Shown here one piece after another: positions 37,014-50,480 of a stretch of DNA of 64,000 nucleotides. The notes under the pieces were generated by a model. The model made no database searches. It was given only the letters and a program-made list of their open reading frames with translations, and was not told where the DNA came from. The stretch spans positions 36,103,933-36,167,932 of the forward strand of contig NC_089279.1 in the NCBI RefSeq assembly GCF_963678975.1. The letters are read 5' to 3'. The stretch comes from Dysidea avara (lineage: Eukaryota; Porifera; Demospongiae; Dictyoceratida; Dysideidae). The translations under genes were made by a program, and so were the position numbers. The stretch's first letter is position 1. Every line of letters begins with the position of its first letter.

Positions 37014-40000
37014 TGTGACCGAATTTGCTTCGTTAGGAGATATGGCGATTTTAAGTAATCATTGTGTAATAACTTCCCAGTGCCTACAGCTGTGCAAACA
37101 CAAGTATGCATCTATTTACTAGCTATCACTGAGTGGGTGTATACATTTCTGATACCCAAAATTAGCCCTGTTTTGGGCAGCTTTTCTCGAGCGGGTAATA
37201 ATATCACAGGTGGTAGTAATAGGGTGGGAGGGTGGGAGGGTGGGGGGCGGTGGGTGGACTTAACATAAGGGGTATAAAATGAAGCAAGAAGACGATTGGA
37301 ATCCAGAGGCCAAGTTTGGGCACTCCATGGTCCTCAAATCACTCCAAATTGACTGAGAACACTATTATAAGGGGTATAAAATGAAGCAAGAAGACGATTG
37401 GAATCCAGAGGCCAAGTTTGGGCACTCCATGGTCCTCAAATCACTCCAAATTGACTGAGAACACTATTATAAGGGGTATAAAATGAAGCAAGAAGACGAT
37501 TGGAATCCAGAGGCCAAGTTTGGGCACTCCATGGCCCTCAAATCACTCCAAATTGACTGAGAACACTATTATAAGGGGTATAAAATGAAGCAAGAAGACG
37601 ATTGGAATCCAGAAACCAAGTTTGGGCACTCCATGGCCCTCAAATCACTCCAAATTGACTGAGAACACTATTATAAGGGGTATAAAATGAAGCAAGAAGA
37701 CGATTGGAATCCAGAGGCCAAGTTTGGGCACTCCATGGTCCTCAAATCACTCCAAATTGACTGAGAACACTATTATAAGGGGTATAAAATGAAGCAAGAA
37801 GACGATTGGAATCCAGAGGCCAAGTTTGGGCACTCCATGGTCCTCAAATCACTCCAAATTGACTGAGAACACTATTATAAGGGGTATAAAATGAAGCAAG
37901 AAGACGATTGGAATCCAGAGGCCAAGTTTGGGCACTCCATGGCCCTCAAATCACTCCAAATTGACTGAGAACACTATTATAAGGGGTATAAAATGAAGCA
38001 AGAAGACGATTGGAATCCAGAAACCAAGTTTGGGCACTCCATGGCCCTCAAATCACTCCAAATTGACTGAGAACACTATTATAAGGGGTATAAAATGAAG
38101 CAAGAAGACGATTGGAATCCAGAGGCCAAGTTTGGGCACTCCATGGTCCTCAAATCACTCCAAATTGACTGAGAACACTATTATAAGGGGTATAAAATGA
38201 AGCAAGAAGACGATTGGAATCCAGAGGCCAAGTTTGGGCACTCCATGGCCCTCAAATCACTCCAAATTGACTGAGAACACTATTATAAGGGGTATAAAAT
38301 GAAGCAAGAAGACGATTGGAATCCAGAGGCCAAGTTTGGGCACTCCATGGTCCTCAAATCACTCCAAATTGACTGAGAACACTATTATAAGGGGTATAAA
38401 ATGAAGCAAGAAGACGATTGGAATCCAGAGGCCAAGTTTGGGCACTCCATGGTCCTCAAATCACTCCAAATTGACTGAGAACACTATTATAAGGGGTATA
38501 AAATGAAGCAAGAAGACGATTGGAATCCAGAGGCCAAGTTTGGGCACTCCATGGCCCTCAAATCACTCCAAATTGACTGAGAACACTATTATAAGGGGTA
38601 TAAAATGAAGCAAGAAGACGATTGGAATCCAGAGGCCAAGTTTGGGCACTCCATGGTCCTCAAATCACTCCAAATTGACTGAGAACACTATTATAAGGGG
38701 TATAAAATGAAGCAAGAAGACGATTGGAATCCAGAGGCCAAGTTTGGGCACTCCATGGCCCTCAAATCACTCCAAATTGACTGAGAACACTATTATAAGG
38801 GGTATAAAATGAAGCAAGAAGACGATTGGAATCCAGAGGCCAAGTTTGGGCACTCCATGGTCCTCAAATCACTCCAAATTGACTGAGAACACTATTATAA
38901 GGGGTATAAAATGAAGCAAGAAGACGATTGGAATCCAGAGGCCAAGTTTGGGCACTCCATGGCCCTCAAATCACTCCAAATTGACTGAGAACACTATTAT
39001 AAGGGGTATAAAATGAAGCAAGAAGACGATTGGAATCCAGAGGCCAAGTTTGGGCACTCCATGGTCCTCAAATCACTCCAAATTGACTGAGAACACTATT
39101 ATAAGGGGTATAAAATGAAGCAAGAAGACGATTGGAATCCAGAGGCCAAGTTTGGGCACTCCATGGTCCTCAAATCACTCCAAATTGACTGAGAACACTA
39201 TTATAAGGGGTATAAAATGAAGCAAGAAGACGATTGGAATCCAGAGGCCAAGTTTGGGCACTCCATGGCCCTCAAATCACTCCAAATTGACTGAGAACAC
39301 TATTATAAGGGGTATAAAATGAAGCAAGAAGACGATTGGAATCCAGAAACCAAGTTTGGGCACTCCATGGCCCTCAAATCACTCCAAATTGACTGAGAAC
39401 ACTATTATAAGGGGTATAAAATGAAGCAAGAAGACGATTGGAATCCAGAGGCCAAGTTTGGGCACTCCATGGTCCTCAAATCACTCCAAATTGACTGAGA
39501 ACACTATTATAAGGGCGTATAAAATGAAGCAAGAAGACGATTGGAATCCAGAGGCCAAGTTTGGGCACTCCATGGCCCTCAAATCACTCCAAATTGACTG
39601 AGAACACTATTATAAGGGGTATAAAATGAAGCAAGAAGACGATTGGAATCCAGAGGCCAAGTTTGGGCACTCCATGGTCCTCAAATCACTCCAAATTGAC
39701 TGAGAACACTATTATAAGGGGTATAAAATGAAGCAAGAAGACGATTGGAATCCAGAGGCCAAGTTTGGGCACTCCATGGTCCTCAAATCACTCCAAATTG
39801 ACTGAGAACACTATTATAAGGGGTATAAAATGAAGCAAGAAGACGATTGGAATCCAGAGGCCAAGTTTGGGCACTCCATGGCCCTCAAATCACTCCAAAT
39901 TGACTGAGAACACTATTATAAGGGGTATAAAATGAAGCAAGAAGACGATTGGAATCCAGAGGCCAAGTTTGGGCACTCCATGGTCCTCAAATCACTCCAA

Positions 40001-40998
40001 ATTGACTGAGAACACTATTATAAGGGGTATAAAATGAAGCAAGAAGACGATTGGAATCCAGAGGCCAAGTTTGGGCACTCCATGGCCCTCAAATCACTCC
40101 AAATTGACTGAGAACACTATTATAAGGGGTATAAAATGAAGCAAGAAGACGATTGGAATCCAGAGGCCAAGTTTGGGCACTCCATGGTCCTCAAATCACT
40201 CCAAATTGACTGAGAACACTATTATAAGGGGTATAAAATGAAGCAAGAAGACGATTGGAATCCAGAGGCCAAGTTTGGGCACTCCATGGCCCTCAAATCA
40301 CTCCAAATTGACTGAGAACACTATTATAAGGGGTATAAAATGAAGCAAGAAGACGATTGGAATCCAGAGGCCAAGTTTGGGCACTCCATGGTCCTCAAAT
40401 CACTCCAAATTGACTGAGAACACTATTATAAGGGGTATAAAATGAAGCAAGAAGACGATTGGAATCCAGAGGCCAAGTTTGGGCACTCCATGGTCCTCAA
40501 ATCACTCCAAATTGACTGAGAACACTATTATAAGGGGTATAAAATGAAGCAAGAAGACGATTGGAATCCAGAGGCCAAGTTTGGGCACTCCATGGCCCCT
40601 CAAATCACTCCAAATTGACTGAGAACACTATTATAAGGGGTATAAAATGAAGCAAGAAGACGATTGGAATCCAGAGGCCAAGTTTGGGCACTCCATGGCC
40701 CTCAAATCACTCCAAATTGACTGAGAACACTATTGGCGAGCTCTCTGTGAAGTCCCAGCTCACTACACACCAATGACACCATTATCACAAAACCATGGCC
40801 ATTCAATGGCACCAATCTCCCATTCGTGGCTTTGACAGGGTCGGAAGAAAGCTGCCACAGAAACCAGACTTGCCAGTCCTGAAGGAAGTACAGTGTGGAA
40901 TATGATAGTGCATGTATTAGGCCAGCATTCCATTTCTGGTAAAAACGTAAGTTTGATTTTGTGTGTGTGGAAGCCTTGTTATGTGAAATCCGATCACA
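37014..40998. mobile_element. MITE-family element inflated by a 102 bp satellite
   Basis: Starts TGTGACCGAATTT after TA and ends AAATCCGATCACA before TA. The block GTGTGTGGAAGCC near 40955-40968 is the same subterminal block as in the 200 bp and 226 bp family members. Only about 250 bp on each side is ordinary element sequence; the rest is the tandem array. A G-rich tract (GGGTGGGAGGGTGGGAGGG) lies at 37223-37255, just before the array. Confidence 0.75.
37271..40734 (+). repeat. Tandem array, 34 copies of a 102 bp unit
   Basis: Unit length is 102 bp (GGTATAAAATGAAGCAAGAA at each start). Copies are nearly identical; the main variants are GGTCCTC versus GGCCCTC and GAGGCC versus GAAACC. The variant order repeats: units 1-4 and 5-8 are alike, and units 9-20 and 22-33 show the same T/C pattern, so blocks of 4 and of 13 units were themselves duplicated. 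Two units carry single-base insertions. No long frame is open. Confidence 0.97.
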
Positions 40999-41329
40999 TA
41001 TAGCCCTAAATTTCATATAAAGTTCACCTGCCTGTAAAGCCAGTAATACAGGGTGCGGCTATAGAGTGCTCAAACTGGCTGCCACAGGTGTGGACAGGCA
41101 TAGATACATATACACACAAGTTTTCAAAAAAATATTGCCATGTGCATACCCACATAGACAAATGGTAAAAAACCATGAATTTTTCCAGCACTTATACATC
41201 TCACAGTAGTGGCATGATATAGGACCATGATTATAACACACTTTTAACATACACCAGTATACATGGTGTACATGGATTAGATTCATGGCAGGTTAGAATG
41301 GGTTCATTAGCAAACCAGCTCATCACAAA

Positions 41330-41610
41330 GTACAAAGTACATGAGGTGTGCATAAGTGAACAAATGTGTACATGAGTGTACATGGATGAACTAGGGTGTA
41401 CATGAGTGTACATGCATGGATGTACATACAAGAGTGACATGGATGTAGCTACAAGGGTGTACATGCTGGATGTAGATGCAAGGGTGTACACGGATGTACA
41501 TGACTGTATATGTACAATTACAAAAGTGTACATGGAGATATGAGGGTGTACATTGTATTGCAAGGGTGCACATGAGTGCAAGGATGTACATGAGAGCACA
41601 TGATGTATGT
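41330..41610. repeat. Degenerate TGTACATG minisatellite
   Basis: Irregular repeats of GTGTACATGRGTGTACATG and AAGGGTGTACATG, about 12-22 bp spacing. Open frames here are repeat artefacts. Confidence 0.85.
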
Positions 41611-41619
41611 ATATCGGTG

Positions 41620-42780
41620 TATTATGAGTTCTACAAGATGCTTATACTACTATGATACAGAGTGATGTATAGTACTTTGTGTGGGAATATCAAAGTGGAG
41701 AAAAATGCTTTATTAGTCATAAAGTAGCAAGGGTTGATAAAACACTTATACAGTAGATGTATTTTCAATGTATATTCTTTGCAATTCTTCACGCCCGATG
41801 CACTACTGCATGCTCATGTCCCAAGTGGATGTCCAGTCTTTTTATCTCAGCAAAGGAATACTAATTGACATGACATGGTACTCCATTCTTTAGTCACCAG
41901 CTTTAAGGAAGTTTTGTCAATCTATGCTAGACCTACCCAACTTGTGAGATCACCTCCAGCTACAATCCCCTAGCTGCTGATGCACTGGTAACACCATTTA
42001 GACTAGATATTGTCATTCACAACGCCATCACTTCTAGCTTAACATAATTTGTGACTCCACTCCATGAATTTTCAGCCCTATATCGATCCATATATCGAGA
42101 TTGTAAATCAATTGTCAGCATATGCATGCAGTACTGCAAACGCATACACATTTCACACAGCAGACATAGCTACATTTAACAGACACTATAAAACTTATTT
42201 TTATAGTTACGACATTCAGCAATTTAATTGCAGCTTATGATCAGATGTAATGCTGCATCCGAGTGTATGAGAGTCGCAATATTTAAGTATTTCAACACGT
42301 ATTTCTGCATTATTTCAATAAATATTTCATGTATTAATAATTGGATTTCTCAGATAGTGTACGAGAGTCCCAAGACGTTAGCTACCCCTTGGCTGCATCA
42401 TAATATATTATACCACTTTAGAGACTCCCACTTTAACAAGACACATTACCTATATGCCACAATGAGTTTGGGCCAGGAACAGAATATGGAAGTCAACCAG
42501 AAAGATTTCCCCTTCATCTAAGAGAAGTATTGATTGGATCAGTAGCATGCATACTTTGACTAATTCTATCTCATGTTACATGAAACCCATTAGAACGCAT
42601 ATACCCCGGCAATAATCAGTGCTTCCCCAACAGCTGGCATTTCTGCACATAGTCTGATAATGTGATCTCTTAGCTGATCATCTGTAAGAGTCTGTTGTGG
42701 TTCATCAACCATATTTAGAACGAAGTTTCCTAGAACGAAGTCAGTGAGTTAGCCTATTTAGCTAAGCCAAATTATATTAA
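41620..42780. other. No gene recognised
   Basis: No supported exon. It contains CpG-poor AT-rich sequence and no clear inverted ends. Confidence 0.45.
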
Positions 42781-42829
42781 TATATTTACCTATACTGTAC
42801 AACTTCAGAAATGAAGAAAAATGTACAGA

Positions 42830-44336
42830 CGAATCACAAAAATAATAATTTAATACAGTAAGTAAATTATAATTTAATTATACTTCAAGTGACTAGCTAG
42901 GTTAGGTAAATCATTCCAAAGTGAAATTGTTGCTGGAAAAAATGAGGACTGATATGAGGTCTTTGATGCTTGCAATGATAGGAGGTTAAAAGGATGATAA
43001 TTTCTTGTACTGGAATATGTTGCAAAGTTAGTATACAAATCAAATGGGATATCAATTTCATTGTGGATAATTTTTTACATCATGGATAATCTTAATTTTG
43101 ATCGTCTGCTTTCAAGTGATTCCCAGTCCAGCTGGTCCATAAGGTTAGTTACGCTAACAGTAGGGTCACGATCACATGTGTATGTATTGGTCACAAACCG
43201 GGCTGCTCTTCGTTGTATCTGCTCTAACTGGGATATTAAGGTAGACTGCCAGGGTGCCCACACTGTTGCAGCATATTCGAGTTGGGAATGAATAAATACT
43301 GTGTATGCTAATTTCTTAGCATGGATTGAGGTACATGAGATATTACGTTTGAGAAATTCCAAGGTTTTGTTGGCTTTAGCTGTTATGTAGTTGACACGCA
43401 TGTTCCATTTTAGGTCTGATTTGATGATGACACCTAAGTACTTGCAACTATCAACTTGGGACAAGGGAGAGTTAGTTATCCATGTAATAGGTTCTTGAGA
43501 TAGTGTAAAGCTTACTTAGGGTTACACTCATGCTGTGACATTTATCTACATTGAGTTTCATTTGCCATATCGAGGCCCATTCCATAAAGGAATTAATATC
43601 GCTTTGGAGTAAAATAGCATCTTCTGTACATTTAATTTGTCTGTATAATATGCAGTCATCAGCAAAATTTAATAGTCTTATTGTGGAGTGTTTGATGACT
43701 TCTGGTAGATCATTTATGTATATTGAAAACAGTATGGGACCTAGGACTGTGCCTTGTGGAACTCCGGAAGTAACTGGAATTGGAGAAGAAATTGAGCCAT
43801 CTATGATTACTTGTTGATGACGATTTGTTAGAAAAGATTTAATCCACTGATAAATATTGTTGTCTATGCCATACCATTTCAACTTATAAAGTAAACGCTG
43901 ATGAGGAACCTTGTCAAAGGCTTTGGCAAAGTCTGTATAAATAATGTCGGACTGAATACCATTGTTGTGGTTCAACATCAGATCATGTACAAATGCAATT
44001 AATTGTGATTCACAAGATCTATTTCTTCTGAAACCATGTTGCGAGTCAGAGAGAATATTGTTAAGACTGTAGATGGTGCATTATTTGTGCCGCTAAAATA
44101 TGTTCAAAGATTTTGCTACTGATTGAAGTTAATGACACTGGTCTGTAATTGGAGGCAGAGCTCTTATCCCCCTTCTTGTGTACTGGGACAATATTAGCAA
44201 TTCCAATCTTGCGGGACTAGACTAGCGGAATCCAGAGTGATTTGGAATATAGGGGCAAGTTCACTGTGTGCCTCTTTGAGGACCCTTACACTGATGTGAT
44301 CAGGACCAGAGGCTTTGTGAACATCTAGGCCAACGG
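42830..44336 (-). mobile_element. 5'-truncated CR1/Jockey-like LINE
   Basis: Minus strand. A reverse transcriptase from about 44336 (SGPDHISVRVLKEAH, then KIFEHILAAQI) continues in an open frame at 43978-43472: YTDFAKAFDKVPH, TSGVPQGTVLGPILF, LLNFADDCILY (FADD). After a break near 43465 a second frame, 43464-43075, holds KYLGVIIKSDLKW, AYTVFIHSQLEYAATVW, QRRAARFV and MDQLDWESLESRR, and the tail with SSFFPATISLWNDLP lies at about 42930. Endonuclease and ORF1 are missing. Only a few breaks make this the best preserved LINE in the window. Confidence 0.88.
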
Positions 44337-44510
44337 CTAGTACTGAAATTGTCAATCAGCCAGCTGCCGGTGGTGACTTAAAAGTATCGCCGGAGCGTGC
44401 GAATTTTTTTTTTGGGCACACTTTTGACTTAGAAAATTTTCACGCATTACTTTTCCGTATAATGTTGCGCATGTAACACCGGATACTAACTTCGTCAAGA
44501 CTTGGAGTCC

Positions 44511-44613
44511 CAGGCCTGCCAACCTGGAAAGTAAAAAAATCTTGAGATTTCTGTACCTTTATTGTAGTATTGCAGTGTGTAGTAAAAAAAACTGGTATAT
44601 GCTATGCTGAGAC

Positions 44614-44651
<38 letters not shown>

Positions 44652-44751
44652 TCTCGACTTTTCTCAAAAACCGTGAGATTCGATCTGCTGCCCTTGAGCA
44701 GGGTAGTGAAACCGTGAGACTCACGGTAAACCCGTGAGAGTTGGCAGGCCT
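44511..44751. mobile_element. hAT-like MITE inserted in the left arm
   Basis: Ends CAGGCCTGCCAAC and GTTGGCAGGCCT, flanked by GGAGTCC on both sides (44504-44510 and 44752-44758). The other arm of the host element has a single GGAGTCC at the matching place (about 51508-51514), which is the empty site. It holds a run of about 30 A at 44618-44649. Confidence 0.88.
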
Positions 44752-45199
44752 GGAGTCCATAGACAGAGACTTGGTTCACAGGGCCTCAATGTCGTGTTCT
44801 CCGCCAGGTTGACAGCAGAAAAGAAGGACGAAATGGCTATTATGGCTTTAGGGGAAAGGTGGTTTTTCACAGCCTGCCTCAACTGATTTGTCAATGGCGT
44901 CTCGTATTTTAAGGCACAGCACAGAGCTACCCGGCAGTATCTGATTCAGTGGAGCTGTTTAACATGTGAGTATGAAGCAGCTTGTGTATTCACTAAATAA
45001 ATGGATTGAAGATTAATGTACTATCTTGTCTCATTAATGATGCCGGGGGTTCACTGAACAGGAATCATTCAGTATGAATTCTGGTACTAGATAACTGAAC
45101 CATAGGGGTTTTAGTATCCATAACTGAACAAGGAATAGTCACTACCTAACAGTATGGACCTGTAAAACCCTCTGTCACCGGGATCAAGATGTTTGATTA

Positions 45200-46347
45200 G
45201 GCCAGGCAAACTTGATTAATTGTTTCTCGGCAACCCTGCTTGCATCTCTTTTTACCCCACCGCATCTAATTTCATTATTGCTGTTTAGGGATCTGCAATA
45301 CATATCGATACGGCAATATATCGATACTGCAAATACGTATCACGATACAATACTGTACTCAGGAAATATCGATATATCGAAGTTTTCTAGTAGAACAGGT
45401 AGTGATTGCTCTATTGCTGCAACAGTGATCTAAATACTCGAACAGAAAGCCTACCTGTGCTATAAAATGCAACGTTACAAGAAGCCATACAAAAATGCGT
45501 TTATAAGTGCTGCTGTTACTGTGTTATGGCTAAAGTATTCTTCTAAAAACAGTAGCTGTTACACTTTTAGTATAAACAAGAGTACATTTTGTACTCTTGG
45601 TATAAAGAATTAGCAGTAAACATCTGCTATATATACTAGCCATCTTGACAACTCAGCAAAATGCAGAGAAATCTGGACAAGCCTTGGTAGCTAATTGTCT
45701 GGGTGGTGTAATAGAGGCAGGTATCCAGGTAGAGATGTGCTTTTAACAGCAACTCTGTTTTCCATACTAAAAATCATACAAGGAAACACTAGCTATTTGT
45801 CACATCATGATCAGTATAATTATTACTGTAGTTTAGTAGCATTCACTGAATAAAGAAATTGTATACACAGTGAATGTAGAATCAGTGTTGGCTGTTTAAG
45901 GTACAGATAAATTGGATATCGTTACAACTATTAGCTAATATGCCAGTCATAACTAGCAGGAGCTCATCAAGTCCTGTAACTAGCCATGACCACTTTATTA
46001 TAGTATCATGATACAGTATCGTATCGAACAGTTTATTGATGGTGATACGCGATACACAAAATGCACTGTATCGCAGAACACTATTGCTGTTATCAATCAC
46101 GTGCATTCGTATTTTGATGCTAAGAAGGCTGGCTATCATTTTACAGCACAGCAAATGTTACTTGCACCTCAGTTACGGTGGTAAAACGTAAGTACTAGTT
46201 CTTAAAAGGCTTTAGCTAACCTTTATAGTAACAAACAGCTTGATTTGGAATATTTTCTTTAATAATGAATAATGAAAAATGACCTCCTGCCCGCATGGAA
46301 ATCCAAATTTTTGTGGATGAGAAACAAGTAATCAAGTTTGCCTGGCC
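45200..46347. mobile_element. TA-flanked element inserted in the left arm
   Basis: Ends GGCCAGGCAAACTTGATTA and the mirrored copy; flanked by TA (45198-45199, 46348-46349). The right arm has an uninterrupted GATTAATTG at the matching point. It contains ATCGATAC-rich stretches at 45300-45375 and 46005-46070 that look like a further nested MITE (inverted copies). No coding sequence. Confidence 0.85.
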
Positions 46348-46592
46348 TAATTGTAATATCATTTGAATATGGGCCTTGATCGCTTGACTTAGTAGTATGG
46401 AAGCATATTGTTTTGTTGGACGTCTTGATTCCTTACAAACTAACATCTTGATTGCTTGGTTAAATTTTAATACTGTTTGCAGGTGGTTTTACAGAAGTTA
46501 TTGGTGTAGTGACTATACCTGAACAAGCAGTTGTATTTTTGATTGTGTGTTGTCTTATTACTTGTTCAGAAAGAAATACAAAGGCATGATAT

Positions 46593-47057
46593 GTGGATTG
46601 CTAAAATGTGGTAAAATCAGTAATTTTTGTGGTTTAGACATCGATCGCCATACAACTTGTATAGGAACTACTTAATATTTATTTTCCGTGGATAAGATGC
46701 CCACGAAATCCACGAAAATGTGTATCCCATGAAAATTTCTTGCCCTACAGTATCTCAATTATATCAGGGGTTAATGTAGGGGGGCCGAACCCCAACCCCA
46801 CCCCCCCCGGTTTAGCTATTGCCTCCCTAGGTTTATACCTAAAGCCTTGAGAAATGGAAAGGTTTAGTTGATCCCAAATTTGTATAATCGAATGGTCAAT
46901 ATTCAATGGCATCACAGTAAATTTCACCAAAATTGAGTATATTTACATCCATAATTTTCAAAATTTTCCTGGGGAGCATACCCCCAGACCCCCCCTAGAA
47001 TTTGAAGTGGCTTAATTGCCCTTCCCAGCTTAAAAATCTGGGTTGAGTCCTGCGTAT
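46593..47057. mobile_element. hAT-derived fragment in the left arm
   Basis: Here the left arm departs from the right arm. It holds the C-run/G-run block (CCCCAGACCCCCCC, and a run of C at 46801) whose reverse complement matches the untranslated end of the hAT element at 60985-61030 (GGGGTCTGGGGGCATGCCCC then AGGAAAATTTTGAA). Confidence 0.6.
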
Positions 47058-47390
47058 GTAAATAGGAAGTAACGTTTCCCAGCGTTTGTCACTTAGCCCT
47101 ACAAAGATGGTAACTGATTTTATGTTATGTTATAGGTATTACATTATTATTACTTCATGTATGTAATGATGTGGTCATCACTTTGTGTGATGATCTGTGA
47201 TCACGTGTGTATTAAGTGTGGTGTTCTTAATTTGTTGGTGGATTCACTTCAACAACTTCAAGATCACAAAGTGTTTTCACAAAACCAACATCTAAATAAG
47301 AGCGAGTCCATATACGTAGCTGTATTCTCACAGTGATCACATGTAGCTTAGATGACTTCAATGATTTTGAGACAGGAACAAAGATGGTAT

Positions 47391-50300
47391 TTATTCAGTA
47401 GTTTGACTTTACTAGACTGTGAGTTAAGATGGCAACAATTGGTCTATTATGTGAACTTCTGTTTTCATCAAAAAATTCTAACTGTGGAGTGCGGGTGGGC
47501 AGGTCACCACCACTATCCATTATCACACTACATGTCAACAGCTAGGCTATGCCTGATTTTGAAAAGGATTCTGGTGTATTCTGGTGTATTTCCAATGTGT
47601 AATCTCAACTGATAGCATTTCCATTGTCTGTTTGACACCAACTTCTTGCTTGTAAAATTCTGCAAGCACTACAACTATAGAGGGCTTACTGCACAAATCT
47701 AAGCATTTTTTGACACTCTGCAGAGCATTGTGTAGCTTTGTACAAACATGGCCATTTGAAAAACTGACCTGTGCATGTTCATTTTTTTTAAAATTCAGAC
47801 AAAACAATGGATAAATCTGCAATAACAGGTAATTTGTGGTAAAGCGAAAATTACCCACTAGTACAGCAAGTCATATAGTGTGCAGGAATCATGTATGCAT
47901 GTCTACAGAGGCACAGATGTAATTACACAAATTGTTGACCTTTTAAACGAGTGACTATAGGGGTTACTTTACAGGCTATCATAACAGCAAGAGTGAATAA
48001 TAATAGATAAATAATTCTACGTATATGACTCAATCATGGTGAAACTCCGCTGGATTGTAGGCACCCTGTTTTTGGAGGACATCTGTCTAGGTCCTATATA
48101 TATATATATATATATCAACAGCTGTAGTACAGTGAAACCTCACTTAGCAACCACCTCGTTACAGTGGGCCACAATCATGAAACCCAGATCTATTTCCTAT
48201 AACATCTCATTGATTTATTTTTTGTTAACATGGCCACCTCATTAGTAGTAGGCCAGCGGCTACTTTCTTTAGGACCAAACTGATGACACTAATGTAAAAT
48301 TCAAAGTGGCCAGTACTTGAGCAGGCATTAAGCCCAACATTAAACAGAAAGCCAAAATGACTAAAATTTTACTTTCACACATACTACACTTGATCAATAA
48401 AGGAAGCTTTCTTTATATCTACTTGTCATGATACATAGTTGATCATGAGTGACTGTTCTTCTATTACAGTTCGCAAACTTTTATGCAAAACCTGCTTACT
48501 CAAGGTCCAATCTAGCTATCAAAGCTGCACTTATTATTTGGGAATTGTACGTAACGCTTAATTCAACATATATATTCCACTTGTAGTCATCTCTGACTTA
48601 TGCCTAAACTGTATGTTTCATTTCTACCCAGTAGTAGTGAAATAACCATTATGATAGTGTAAATCACAGTACTAAAGGTCACCTCATCAATAGGGTCACT
48701 TATTTAGTACATCTTATACAAACGACCAAACAAATTCCTGATTTTAAAGGGATTTCACTATAAACAAATATTTTTGCTTCTGTGCTGTTTCTTGTACAGG
48801 AGCAGTAATATTATGAGTCAAGCACGCTTGGAACTTTTAATGACCTAGTGCATGAATAGTATATGTATACTTTAACAAGTTGAACCTCTATGTAATGGAC
48901 AATTTGAGACCAACTTTACTGATAGCTACAAGGAGGCTGTCCTTTATATTGCATTCTATAGGAATAACAGAAATGTTTCATTGTAAGGTTAAATTTATAG
49001 TGGAGAGTGCAGGTTCTATAGTACTTCTGTGATATTCCATTTAGCACTTCTTCAGACGCATAATATAATGCAAAGGACGGTTGTAAATGGTTCAGTACTG
49101 CTGATCCAGTTGACCCACCAACCCAAATAGAAATTTGAGGTGGGCATCAAGAGCTATAATTATAGTCTTTTTGGCACAATGTCCACACTTCCAAGCTTTG
49201 TTAGTTCGTTCTACATTCATAGCATCATTATATTATAGGATATTACCTACACAATTGTCTGCAAGAGAAATAAATGAGTAGCTACAAATACCTAACAATA
49301 TTTTAACACTCATAGTCAATGATTGGTGAGTGGGTGTGGCTCCATGAAAGTCTAACCCAGCTAGGCAGCTGCAGCAACCCACAATTCCCATAAGTGGTCA
49401 TTGCACCCTTGCTTGACGTCATACAGACTAGTTGCCTGCAATTCCCATAAGTGTGCAGCATGCAATGTGGGTGTAGCACCACACACATATCACTAAAGAT
49501 CCCAAACCACATTCTTTAATGTGGGTGTGGCTCCACATTACAGTAAGTTTCTTGACAAGGTGACCTCCAAGGAAAATACCAATAGATAACACTAGTAGCT
49601 CTTCAAGTTCAAACATGCCTATAATGAAAAAGTGTACTTTGAAATTTCAAATGCCAAAATTAATGTTCGTAGACTATGGTACCTGAGAACTGATACCAAT
49701 TGTGCATAGCTGTAGTAGAGTAAACCTCATAACTTTCTTTTCTATCTCCTACATTGTTTTTGGGTACAATTAGTTGGACAACAAGAGATATATACGGAGA
49801 CACCACAAAGCATCCACTATAGCTGACACAACAATGCACTATAATTAATAGCATGGAATGTGAATAACTTCCTGTATAGCCATCAAACACACAAAAGGAC
49901 AAGACATTGTCAAAAAAAAGTACAATCAGATAAGTAACTAAAATACTTCTGTTTATACAATTACAAGTTCATTAAACAAGTTTACCACATTAATTAAACA
50001 CTTGTAGCAAATAACTTACTCTACACTTACTACATAGCCTTTAGGTGTGGATTTTTATATTCAGTCCCAGTACTAGCTATATATCTTACTGAGTAAAAGT
50101 TACTCAATTACACACTACTCATTCACCACTGGATAATGCAGAGATTGGAAATACTCTGTATCAACCTTCTAAATTATGATTTTGTGACAGTCTAGCATTA
50201 GATACAGACATAGACAAGGTGGAACTGAGCTAGCATAGTGTGCAATGAGGTGGGCATACGTACAACACAGCAAAAGTACAATTGGCTGCACTGGAGTAAT

Positions 50301-50480
50301 AAGACTAAACCAAATTCTATATAATAAAAATTATAACAATAGACCATAGCCCATCAACAAATATTTGTGCTTTCCAATACATCACAACATACCAGTGTCA
50401 TTATAGTATACATAAAAAGTACTTTAATCATGTCTTATGCTATATCTATACACTTGAGTGTTTAGTCTAGTAAAGCCAAA
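47391..50480. other. Core of the Mutator-like element; no gene recognised
   Basis: The unmatched centre between the two arms. There is a pogo-like end (CAGTGAAACCTCACTTAG at 48131) and a weak partner near 48750. At about 49320-49540 a local duplication repeats GTGGGTGTGGCTCCA and CAATTCCCATAAGTG. No supported exon or captured gene was found. Confidence 0.5.

Noticed and set aside
40702-41016. 104-codon minus-strand frame at the end of the 102 bp array
   Set aside because: It consists of the last array unit plus the MITE end; no domain, and the array units themselves are not open.
41231-41599. 122-codon minus-strand frame rich in Cys/His/Thr
   Set aside because: It is the translation of the TGTACATG minisatellite.
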